From Acidobacteriota bacterium (GTDB taxonomy: Bacteria; Acidobacteriota; Terriglobia; Bryobacterales; Bryobacteraceae), in the NCBI GenBank assembly GCA_947505565.1, contig CANNLB010000208.1, positions 1-5,939 on the forward strand: a stretch of 5,939 nucleotides of DNA, given 5' to 3'. The notes beneath the pieces are model-generated. The model ran no database searches, was not told where the DNA came from, and was given only the letters and a program-made list of their open reading frames with translations. Position numbers and translations under genes: made by a program. Of the stretch, positions 1 to 5,816 are shown one piece after another; positions within the stretch are counted from its first letter, which is position 1, and each line of letters opens with the position of its first letter.

Positions 1-322
1 CGTGGAAGGCGACGATGCGGTCGCCGGGGCGCCAGTCGAGGCCGAGGGCGATGGTGGCGATGCCTTCGGAGGTGTTTTTGACGATGGCGATTTCGCCGGG
101 GGCGGCGTTGATCATCTGGGCGGTGGCGGCGCGGAGGCCGTCATAGCAGGCCATCCATTGGCCGTAGTGGTGGGAGCCCCATTGTTCGGCGTCGTTGGCG
201 AGCCAGCGCATGGCGTCGGCCGAGCGGCGGCAGAGCGGGCTGACGGCGGCGTGATTGAGGTAGACCAGCTTTTGAGCGACCGGGAATTCGTCGCGGTACT
301 GCTCCCAAATTTCGAAACCCAT
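1..322 (-). CDS. Class V aminotransferase / cysteine desulfurase-like protein (N-terminal part, cut by window edge)
   Basis: The reverse strand is open from an ATG at 322-320 to the window edge, giving 107 complete codons with no stop. The protein starts MGFEIWEQYRDEFPV and has YLNHAAVSP at about residues 21-29, the usual N-terminal signature of fold-type I class V PLP enzymes (SufS/NifS/kynureninase-like). Residues 83-88 (NTSEGI) match the loop that binds the PLP phosphate, followed by LDWRPGDRIV, the conserved stretch after it. The catalytic lysine lies beyond the window, so activity cannot be judged. Such enzymes remove sulfur or selenium from cysteine or selenocysteine, or catalyse related PLP reactions; the substrate is unknown here. 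Codons are strongly C-ending, as in the other - strand genes. It is transcribed divergently from the M48 gene. The family call is firm; the subfamily is open. Confidence 0.86.
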   Translation of the reverse strand, partial: MGFEIWEQYRDEFPVAQKLVYLNHAAVSPLCRRSADAMRWLANDAEQWGSHHYGQWMACYDGLRAATAQMINAAPGEIAIVKNTSEGIATIALGLDWRPGDRIVAFH

Positions 323-421
323 CCCAATTAGTATGCGTCAGCAGAGAGTATACTGAGGACAGATCACTTAATGCTTGTTCTGAGAAGTCTGTTCACGTTT
401 GAATTTTCGGGGAGGGCTTTC
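323..421. promoter_or_regulatory. Divergent intergenic region with a candidate -10 box
   Basis: These 99 bases separate the start codons of the aminotransferase (-) and the M48 protease (+), so promoters for both directions should lie here. The block is AT-richer than the flanking genes. It contains the self-complementary octamer AGTATACT (347-354), whose TATACT (349-354) resembles a sigma-70 -10 box and reads the same on both strands. No convincing -35 hexamer sits 16-18 nt upstream in either direction. On the + strand a start near 361 would leave a leader of about 60 nt. The purine-rich GGGGAGGG at 409-416 is a good Shine-Dalgarno sequence 5 nt before the ATG at 422. The promoter call is weak; the ribosome binding site is solid. 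Confidence 0.35.
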
Positions 422-1504
422 ATGCGACGTCTAGGAATTTATTCGATCACCAGCGCTGCTCTATTAATCGGGACTGCTTTCGGGCAGGATGCAAAACCGC
501 CGGAGACAAGAGCAAAAGCGCCGGTGGCCGAACCCGGCAAGGACAAGGCGGGCTCCAAGATCAAGAAGGGGAGTAAGAAAGACGTTGAGGCGATCGGGGA
601 ACGCGACGCCGGTAAGGGCGTAAATTTTTACTCGATCGAAAAAGAGATCGCGATGGGGAAGGGCTACGCGCAGGAGATTGAGCGACAGGCCAAGATCATT
701 GACGACCCGGTTGTTTCTGAGTATGTGAATCGGGTGGGGCAGAATCTGGTCCGCAACTCGGACACGAAAGTGCCGGTGACGATCAAGGTGATCGATTCCG
801 AAGAGGTAAATGCCTTTGCGCTGCCGGGCGGGTTCTTCTTTGTGAATTCCGGGTTGATCATGAAGGCTGAGAGCGAGTCGGAGTTGGCGGGAGTGATGGC
901 GCATGAGATTGCGCATATCGCCGGTCGGCACGGCACACGGCAGGCAACGCGGGGGCAAATCGCGAATATGGCCACGATTCCGCTGATCTTCATGGGTGGC
1001 TGGGCCGGGTATGGCATTCGCCAGGCGGCAAGCATTGCGATTCCGATGGGGTTTATGCAGTTTTCGCGAGGTTTTGAGCGGGAAGCGGACATGTTGGGTT
1101 TGCAGTATATGTACAAGGCCGGCTACGATCCGTCGTCGTTCGTGGATTTCTTTGAGAAGCTCCAATCGATGGAAAAGAAGAAGCCGGGAACCTTGTCCAA
1201 GGTGTTTGCGTCGCATCCGCCGACCGATGACCGGATCGTGGCGTCCCAAAAGAATATTCAGGAATTGCTCGAAGCCAAACCTGAGTATGTGGTGACAACG
1301 TCAGAGTTCAACGACGTGAAGAGCCGCCTGCTGGCGATGAACAATCGGCGGAAGGTGGACACGCAGGATCTGAATCGTCCCCAGCTTCGCCGGGCACCCG
1401 GTTCGACGACGGGTCCAGTGGACCCGGACGAGGATGGAAAGACGCCGAAGACGGATGAAGACGAGCGGCCGAAGTTGAAACGTCGTCCGACTGCGGGCAA
1501 CTAG
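422..1504 (+). CDS. Exported M48-family zinc metalloprotease
   Basis: The gene encodes 360 residues. The ATG at 422 is chosen over an in-frame ATG at 371 because GGGGAGGG lies 5 nt upstream and because it gives a clean signal peptide (MRRLGIYS, then a hydrophobic stretch to about residue 20, then GQDA). A lysine-rich linker follows (about 23-60). The M48 domain then shows AFALPGGFFFVNSGLI (131-146), the zinc motif HEIAH (161-165), FEREAD (218-223) with E219 the expected third zinc ligand and D223 conserved, and HPPTDDRI (265-272). A weakly hydrophobic stretch lies between them (about 184-210). This is the architecture of BepA/LoiP/YcaL-type envelope proteases, which degrade or help assemble misfolded exported proteins. 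There is no TPR domain as in BepA. Instead the C-terminus (about 306-360) is a charged Pro/Arg/Asp/Lys-rich tail that looks disordered. It lies 25 nt before the VWFA gene and is probably co-transcribed with it. The family is certain; the substrate is unknown. Confidence 0.93.
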   Translation: MRRLGIYSITSAALLIGTAFGQDAKPPETRAKAPVAEPGKDKAGSKIKKGSKKDVEAIGERDAGKGVNFYSIEKEIAMGKGYAQEIERQAKIIDDPVVSEYVNRVGQNLVRNSDTKVPVTIKVIDSEEVNAFALPGGFFFVNSGLIMKAESESELAGVMAHEIAHIAGRHGTRQATRGQIANMATIPLIFMGGWAGYGIRQAASIAIPMGFMQFSRGFEREADMLGLQYMYKAGYDPSSFVDFFEKLQSMEKKKPGTLSKVFASHPPTDDRIVASQKNIQELLEAKPEYVVTTSEFNDVKSRLLAMNNRRKVDTQDLNRPQLRRAPGSTTGPVDPDEDGKTPKTDEDERPKLKRRPTAGN

Positions 1505-1506
1505 TC

Positions 1507-1518
1507 ATATCGCGATAT
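1507..1518. repeat. Perfect 12-bp palindrome between the M48 and VWFA genes
   Basis: ATATCGCGATAT reads identically on both strands. It sits 2 nt after the M48 stop codon and 11 nt before the VWFA ATG. It has no loop, so it is unlikely to be a hairpin or terminator. It could be a protein-binding site or chance. It occupies the space where a ribosome binding site would be expected, and the VWFA gene indeed has only a weak one. Confidence 0.4.
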
Positions 1519-1529
1519 CATTGAAGACT

Positions 1530-2534
1530 ATGCGTAGTTTGCTTTTGACAAGCTTGTTTGCCGCGGTTGCACTCGCGCAAGAACCGGTGCTTTCCGTTTC
1601 AACGACCGAGGTGATTGTCCCGGTGACGGTGACGGACGCCAATGGCAAGTTCGTTTCGAATCTCGAGAAGAAGGACTTCAAGATTTATGACGAAGGCAAG
1701 CTCCAGGATCTGACGTATTTCAGCCGCGAGCGCAACCAACCGGTGGTGGTTGGCTTTTTGCTCGATTTGTCGAATACCAGCCGTTTGCATTGGAAAAATT
1801 ATCAGGAGTCGGCCATTGAGCTGGCGCTGGCACTGCTGCCGGACGACCCGCGCTACAGCGGCTACCTGATCACGTATTCAAACGAAGCCGAGTTGGCGGT
1901 AAATACGACTTCGGATTCGCAAAAGATCGTCGAGAAGTTACGGAAGTTGAAGCCGGGTGGTGGCGCGGCGTTATACGACGCGATCTATATGGCTTGTACG
2001 TCGCGGAGTTTGGTGAAGGGGGAGCCGCTGGAACCGCGGCGTGTCATCGTCGTGATCGGCGACGGACACGACAACGCGAGCAAGAAGACGTTGAACGAAG
2101 TGCTGGAGATTGCGCAGCGTAATCTTGTCACAATTTATGGGGTTTCGACGGTTGCGTTTGGCTTTAACAACGAAGGCGAGAAGGTTTTGACGCAATTGAC
2201 CGAAGAGACGGGCGGCCGGGTGGAGTATCCTTTGCAGGGGCTTTACAAGGACGTTTCGGGCTACCTTTCGACGCCTTCGGACGAGGGGAACTACGCCTTG
2301 AAAGTCGGTACCGGTGGCTATGCCTCCGAGATCGCGCGGGGTATGTTCCGTGCAGTGGCGAACACGACCGGCGAGGTGACGACGCAGTATCTGCTTCGCT
2401 TTACGCCGCAGGCGCAGGACGCTGGGCGGGTATTTCGGAACTTGCGGGTGGAAGTTTCGCTGCCGAATGTGAAGGTTCGGTCACGAAAAGGCTACTATCC
2501 TTACGGTCCGGATGTGACGACTAAAAAAAAGTAG
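1530..2534 (+). CDS. Secreted VWFA-related Acidobacterial domain protein
   Basis: The protein has 334 residues from the ATG at 1530. A TTG at 1521 would add three residues, but neither start has a strong Shine-Dalgarno (GAAG at 1523-1526 is the best). The signal peptide is MRSLLLTSLFAAVALA with likely cleavage before QEP. Residues 27-65 give VIVPVTVTDANGKFV and then KKDFKIYDEGKLQDLTYF, the beta-sandwich lead-in typical of the TIGR03436-type family. The von Willebrand A fold follows: VVVGFLLDLSNTS (72-84), GGGAALYDAIY (143-153) and VIVVIGDGHDNAS (172-184). The end, YLLRFTP (287-293) through VRSRKGYYP (316-324), is also family-typical. VWA domains bind proteins through a metal site; the role of this family is not established. 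The metal site looks altered: DLSNT replaces DxSxS and Ala146 stands where Thr is usual. The protein is expected outside the cytoplasmic membrane. It lies between the M48 gene and the S24 gene, 38 nt before the latter. Confidence 0.9.
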   Translation: MRSLLLTSLFAAVALAQEPVLSVSTTEVIVPVTVTDANGKFVSNLEKKDFKIYDEGKLQDLTYFSRERNQPVVVGFLLDLSNTSRLHWKNYQESAIELALALLPDDPRYSGYLITYSNEAELAVNTTSDSQKIVEKLRKLKPGGGAALYDAIYMACTSRSLVKGEPLEPRRVIVVIGDGHDNASKKTLNEVLEIAQRNLVTIYGVSTVAFGFNNEGEKVLTQLTEETGGRVEYPLQGLYKDVSGYLSTPSDEGNYALKVGTGGYASEIARGMFRAVANTTGEVTTQYLLRFTPQAQDAGRVFRNLRVEVSLPNVKVRSRKGYYPYGPDVTTKKK

Positions 2535-2572
2535 GGTAAGGACGATAAGGTTGGTATGGCGGAAGAGGGACG

Positions 2573-3361
2573 ATGGAGATGATTGCCCCTCGGGGGGCTG
2601 AATTTGCCTTCCTCGAAGTAGCGTTGCCGGGGCGGGCCAAAGAGATGGCGGGGGTGTTGTTGCTGGACGTCGAAGAGGACGTGCTGCATGTGCGTCTACG
2701 CCGGGATTGGGAATCGTTTGCGGCCGGGGAGGCCGATGTGCTGTGCTTGCTGGAAGAGGATATTACGGCGAAGGGACGGGAGTGGGGCGGGAAGCGGGTG
2801 CTCGAGTTTCTCGAAGACCACTTGTCCCATACCGTGCGAATTACGGAGCGGGAGACGACGCGGGTAGCCGACTTCCCTGCCCGGCTGGGGCGGCTTTACC
2901 GAGAGGCAATTGAGCCGACGGTGTTACAGTATCGGACGCATCTGCCGGTGTATGCCGCGTGGGCGGCGGCTGGGGGGCTGAGCGCGGAACAGTCGCCGGA
3001 ACTGGCGGGGTGGGAGGAGGTGCCGGAAGGGGTGCCGGTGGCCGAGGGCATGTTCATTGTGACGGTTCGGGGCCGGTCGATGGAGCCCTTGATCCCGGAC
3101 GGCAGCCGTTGTATTTTTCGCGAGCCGAAGGGGGGCAGTCGGCAAGGGAAAGTGCTATTGGTGGAGCGGATCGCGAGCGGGGTAAGCGAGTTGACGGTGA
3201 AGATATATTCGAGCGAGAAGCGGGAGACGAGTGAGGAAGGTTGGGAGCACAAGCTGGTACGGATGACTCCGCTTAATCCTGAATTCGAGGCGTGGGAACT
3301 GCAGCCGGACGAGTTTTTAGTGCGGGGCGAGTTCGTGGCTGTGCTGCCGGGCGAAGAGTAA
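2573..3361 (+). CDS. S24 (LexA/UmuD-like) serine peptidase-domain protein with non-HTH N-terminus
   Basis: The protein has 262 residues. The ATG at 2573 follows GGAAGAGGGA (2561-2570); an ATG two codons later (2579) is a possible alternative. The C-terminal half is an S24 domain: GMFIVTVRGRSMEPLIPDG (159-177) contains the expected nucleophile Ser169, and SELTVKIY (205-212) contains the general base Lys210. VYAAWAAAGGLS (126-137) holds Ala133-Gly134, 35 residues before Ser169, matching the self-cleavage site spacing of LexA (Ala84-Gly85/Ser119) and UmuD (Cys24-Gly25/Ser60). The N-terminal 125 residues are acidic and Glu/Arg-rich. They contain DVEEDVLHVRLRRDW (32-46) and LEFLEDHLSHTVRI (77-90), show no helix-turn-helix, and I do not recognise them. 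No signal peptide or membrane segment is seen, so it is cytoplasmic. S24 proteins mostly self-cleave in response to RecA-ssDNA, or serve as dormant binding domains. It ends a probable operon with M48 and VWFA genes, and a decayed copy of its 3' end follows it. Confidence 0.8.
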   Translation: MEMIAPRGAEFAFLEVALPGRAKEMAGVLLLDVEEDVLHVRLRRDWESFAAGEADVLCLLEEDITAKGREWGGKRVLEFLEDHLSHTVRITERETTRVADFPARLGRLYREAIEPTVLQYRTHLPVYAAWAAAGGLSAEQSPELAGWEEVPEGVPVAEGMFIVTVRGRSMEPLIPDGSRCIFREPKGGSRQGKVLLVERIASGVSELTVKIYSSEKRETSEEGWEHKLVRMTPLNPEFEAWELQPDEFLVRGEFVAVLPGEE

Positions 3362-3367
3362 CCGGGC

Positions 3368-3460
3368 AGTAATGGAGAGGGGTATGGGAGCGAGTAATGG
3401 GTGGTTGCCCCGGCTAATCCTGAACTTGAGGGATGGGAACTCCGGCAGGGGCTTTATTTC
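3368..3460 (+). pseudogene. Decayed copy of the 3' end of an S24-domain gene
   Basis: The gap between the S24 stop and the convergent glycosyltransferase stop carries a degenerate repeat of the S24 gene's end. Bases 3415-3441 match 3274-3300 at 23 of 27 positions, offset by 141. In frame it reads APANPELEGWELRQ, against TPLNPEFEAWELQP in the intact gene. Weaker similarity continues downstream (YFLAESSRAV against EFLVRGEFVAV) and upstream (AGTAATGGAGAGG against AGTGAGGAAGG), where an in-frame TAA at 3395-3397 and small indels break the reading frame. There is no start codon with a ribosome binding site, so no product is expected. The substitutions include amino-acid changes typical of a diverged paralogue. 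The remnant may therefore derive from a second, mostly deleted S24 gene or from an old partial tandem duplication. Outer limits are approximate. No clear rho-independent terminator is seen in this convergent gap. Confidence 0.6.
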
Positions 3461-4582
3461 CTAGCGGAGAGTAGCCGCGCGGTACGCCACTTCAATTTCG
3501 GCGAAGACATTATCCCAGGTGGTACCGATGGCGGCGAGGCGGGCTTGCGTGGACATCTTGCGGCGCAGGCCAGGGTCCGTGGCGAGGGCCAGGGTCTGAG
3601 CGAGAAAGGCGTCATCATTGTCGGTAACGAACCCGGTTTCGCCGTCGCGGACGATGAATTTCGGTCCGCCGGAGGCAGTGACGACCGCGGGAACGCCGGA
3701 GGCGAGAGCTTCGAGGACGACGTTGCCGAAGGTATCGGTTCGAGAAGGAAAAACGAAGATGTCAAGATTAGCGTAGGCGCAGGAGAGGGCCTCGCCGCGG
3801 AGCACGCCAGTAAACTCAGCGTGCCGCAGATCCCGAGCCAGTTTATCGCGCTCCCCACCGTCACCGATGATACAGATTTTGAAATCCGTCACGCCGTGAG
3901 CGACCAGATAGCGTTCGATGTTCGTCAGAAAATGGATATTCTTTTCGACCGAAAGTCGCCCGACACAGCCGATCCGCAAAGTGGGGCCGGGATGGGTTCG
4001 TTTTGCGGGATCGAACAGCACGGTATCGACACCGCGCCGCATGAGGAAGCCGGGGCGACCGGACGCGCGCTCGACGAGTGAGAGAAGCTCGGGGTTGGGA
4101 GCCATGACGACGTTGGCAAGGCGGTAGAAGGCACCGAGGGCATGCAGAGCGGCAACGGTGACCCCGCGACGAATCCGGTCCGGCACGAGGGCCGGGAGAC
4201 GCTCCCCGGCGTACTCGTGGAGGTTCGTATGCCAGCTTGCCACTAAGGGGAGTCTGAGTTTTTTGGCCATCACAGCACCGATGGTGCCTACGTCACTGGG
4301 ACCGGTGATGTGAATGACGTCGGCGGCGAAAGCGCGGACGTGTGCTTCGGCGGCCGAGTAATGGCGGTAGTAGAGGGGATCGTAGGACAAGTCGCGCTCG
4401 ACGGAGAAAGAGGCCGGACCGCGCTCCAATTGTAGACGACGACCGGTGGCAGAGTCGTGAGGACCAGCGCAGACGACTTGGAAGGGGACTCCTAGGCGTT
4501 CAGCGGTGGCGGTCAACATGCGGCTCGTGTGCGCGACGCCGTTGACCTCGTGGAAGGAATCGGTAAAAAAAGCGACCCGCAT
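3461..4582 (-). CDS. GT4-family glycosyltransferase (mannosyl-/glucosyltransferase-like)
   Basis: The protein has 373 residues, the usual length for a GT-B fold GT4 enzyme. The N-terminus FFTDSFHEVNGVAHTSR (5-21) is the classic glycine/asparagine loop of this family. ADVIHITGP (87-95) and ASWHTNLHEYA (115-125) complete the acceptor-side Rossmann domain. RRGVDTVLFDP (182-192), GCVGRLSVEKN (205-215, with Arg209 and Lys214 expected to contact the sugar-nucleotide phosphates) and SRTDTFGNVVLEALASG (280-296) form the donor-side domain. The last motif is the EX7E site with Asp283 in place of the first Glu and Glu291 as the second, a common variant. Similar proteins transfer mannose or glucose to lipid acceptors (MgtA/PimB-type), so a membrane glycolipid product is a fair inference; donor and acceptor are not readable. 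AGGA lies 5 nt before the ATG. The gene starts 12 nt after the PHP gene's stop and is very likely translated from the same mRNA. Confidence 0.92.
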   Translation of the reverse strand: MRVAFFTDSFHEVNGVAHTSRMLTATAERLGVPFQVVCAGPHDSATGRRLQLERGPASFSVERDLSYDPLYYRHYSAAEAHVRAFAADVIHITGPSDVGTIGAVMAKKLRLPLVASWHTNLHEYAGERLPALVPDRIRRGVTVAALHALGAFYRLANVVMAPNPELLSLVERASGRPGFLMRRGVDTVLFDPAKRTHPGPTLRIGCVGRLSVEKNIHFLTNIERYLVAHGVTDFKICIIGDGGERDKLARDLRHAEFTGVLRGEALSCAYANLDIFVFPSRTDTFGNVVLEALASGVPAVVTASGGPKFIVRDGETGFVTDNDDAFLAQTLALATDPGLRRKMSTQARLAAIGTTWDNVFAEIEVAYRAATLR

Positions 4583-4594
4583 GGTAGTCCTGGT

Positions 4595-5728
4595 CTAGAG
4601 CGCGTATTCCCTTCGGATGCTGAGCGCGTGGCGGAGAGTGTTGCGCACTCGCTTGGACTCCAGGACGCGAAGGAGGGCGACAAAGTTGCGAACAAGTCCG
4701 GGGCCGGCTCCTTTCCACAGCGAGGTAAGGGTGGCCACCTGGCCATCGTCCTGGCGGAAATAGATGCGGTCGCTCCACAACACGCGGCCGGGGTATTCCG
4801 GATAGTCGCGGAGGATATCGCCCATAGTTTCCAAGCACCGGAGCTTGAGACTAGCGTTGTATTGAGGAAGAAAGAGGATCTGCGAAAAATGATCCTGCCG
4901 GACTTCGGCGACAAACTCGCTGAAGGTGGAGGCGTGAGAGAGGTTGATGTTGGCGTTGGGCTCGCGGCCGTGGCGGTCGCCGCCAGAGATAACGGGGATT
5001 TGCCGGGCGCGACCGAGGGCGACGACGTCGCGGTTTTCGGACCAAGGGCGCAGTCCATTGAGTTCGAGGGCATGGACATAGAGGCCGTAAAGGTCGAGAA
5101 ACGATCGGACGCCGGCGCGATGGACTTCCTGGCCTTTGAGGTCTTCATCCCAGAGGGGGTGATTGAAGACGATCAGGACTTGGTCGATTGAGTGGAGGGC
5201 CGCCATGAGTTCGGCGAGACGGTCCGGGGAGGGAGCGGCGGTCCAGGCGGAGAGGGTTTCCATCCAGGTGGTGGCCGTTTCGAAGGGTAGGTTGTGGACG
5301 CCGATGTGGAAGAACGAGGTGCCGAAGGGAACGGTCCATTCGACAGAGATGGGCGCGACGGATTGGGCATCCATGACACGGAGATTTAACCCTGCTGCAA
5401 TGGAATCGTGATCAGTGATCGAAACCAAGGCGGGAAGCTGGACGGTATCGTTAATTTGGCGAATTTCGAGGATTTCAGCATCAACGGCCGGGAGGGGGGG
5501 AGTCCACCAGGAGCGGGAGTAGTCGATTTCGGAGCCGTAGTGGCGGCGATAGGTCGCCTCGTGCTTCCGGATGGATAGGCTTACGCCCGGGATGCGATGG
5601 GCGTAGCGGGGGAGGAAGGCCATGTTCTCTTCCGAGTGGAGGGTATGGCTATGAAGGGATACACCGGTGCGGAAGGATTCGGCAGCGCGAGGGTTCCGCC
5701 AGAGGAAATGCAAACCTTGGGTTTCCAT
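4595..5728 (-). CDS. PHP-domain metal-dependent phosphoesterase/hydrolase
   Basis: The gene encodes 377 residues from the ATG at 5728, which is preceded by GGGTGAT. An in-frame TTG at 5758 would add ten residues but has no ribosome binding site. PHP metal ligands appear in order: SLHSHT (24-29; His26, His28), SITDHDS (103-109; Asp106, His107), ISVEWT (127-132; Glu130), FFHIGVH (139-145; His141), FNHPLWDE (188-195; His190) and GGDRHG (249-254; Asp251, His253). The full set suggests an active di- or trinuclear metal site. PHP enzymes hydrolyse phosphoesters (histidinol phosphate, nucleotides, DNA ends), but the substrate here is unknown. About 75 residues separate the HxH motif from TDHD, longer than in many small PHP proteins. 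The insert is aromatic and Arg-rich (around RRHYGSEIDYSRSWW, 61-75). The C-terminal region (about 275-377) is not a recognised domain. The pairing with the glycosyltransferase suggests a role in sugar-phosphate or glycolipid metabolism (inference). Confidence 0.86.
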   Translation of the reverse strand: METQGLHFLWRNPRAAESFRTGVSLHSHTLHSEENMAFLPRYAHRIPGVSLSIRKHEATYRRHYGSEIDYSRSWWTPPLPAVDAEILEIRQINDTVQLPALVSITDHDSIAAGLNLRVMDAQSVAPISVEWTVPFGTSFFHIGVHNLPFETATTWMETLSAWTAAPSPDRLAELMAALHSIDQVLIVFNHPLWDEDLKGQEVHRAGVRSFLDLYGLYVHALELNGLRPWSENRDVVALGRARQIPVISGGDRHGREPNANINLSHASTFSEFVAEVRQDHFSQILFLPQYNASLKLRCLETMGDILRDYPEYPGRVLWSDRIYFRQDDGQVATLTSLWKGAGPGLVRNFVALLRVLESKRVRNTLRHALSIRREYAL

Positions 5729-5790
5729 ATCACCCAGTGTCGCGGGGTTCCGTTGCAATGCCGCAAGAGGAAGATCAATTCTGCGTGAAA

Positions 5791-5813
5791 CAAAACAATT
5801 TAAAATTGTTTTG
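5791..5813. promoter_or_regulatory. Perfect 11+1+11 inverted repeat, candidate operator (or weak terminator)
   Basis: CAAAACAATTT and AAATTGTTTTG flank a single central A at 5802, with all 11 pairs matching. The element is an AT-rich island in GC-rich DNA. It sits 3 nt past the MerC-like stop codon and 63 nt upstream of the PHP ATG. Size and symmetry fit a dimeric repressor site; the ACAATT...AATTGT core resembles MarR/OhrR-type operators, though with different central spacing. On the - strand it could fold as a 10-bp, mostly A-T stem with a TTA loop followed by TTT, so a weak terminator for the upstream gene is the main alternative. The rest of 5729-5816 shows no clear -35/-10 pair. Confidence 0.55.
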
Positions 5814-5816
5814 GGG

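Noticed and set aside
2..331. A 109-codon open frame on the + strand at the left edge
   Set aside because: It is Gly/Ala/Asp-rich low-complexity antisense of the aminotransferase, which on the reverse strand shows clear family motifs.
371..421. Upstream in-frame ATG at 371 as the start of the M48 gene
   Set aside because: No Shine-Dalgarno precedes it and it would put 17 extra residues before a clean signal peptide; the ATG at 422 has GGGGAGGG at ideal spacing.
2523..2530. Run of eight A just before the VWFA stop as a programmed frameshift site joining it to the S24 gene
   Set aside because: A -1 slip meets a TAA within a few codons and a +1 slip leads to a frame different from the S24 gene, so no fusion product would form.
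2556..2582. Eight-codon mini-ORF overlapping the S24 start
   Set aside because: It is out of frame, has no clear ribosome binding site of its own, and such short frames are common by chance.
3362..3413. Possible terminator hairpin pairing CCGGGCA (3362-3368) with TGCCCCGG (3406-3413)
   Set aside because: The loop is about 37 nt, one base is bulged and no T-run follows, so it does not look like a rho-independent terminator.
3401..4081. A 226-codon + strand frame as a real gene
   Set aside because: Apart from its first roughly 20 codons (the decayed S24 end), it is antisense to the glycosyltransferase and has no recognisable motif.
4564..4570. Seven-A run (T-run in the coding strand) in codons 4-6 of the glycosyltransferase as a phase-variation tract
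   Set aside because: The run encodes conserved-type residues in AFFTDSF and is too short to suggest slippage control without population data.
4529..5191. A 220-codon + strand frame
   Set aside because: It is antisense to the PHP gene, whose metal-binding motifs are all present on the reverse strand.
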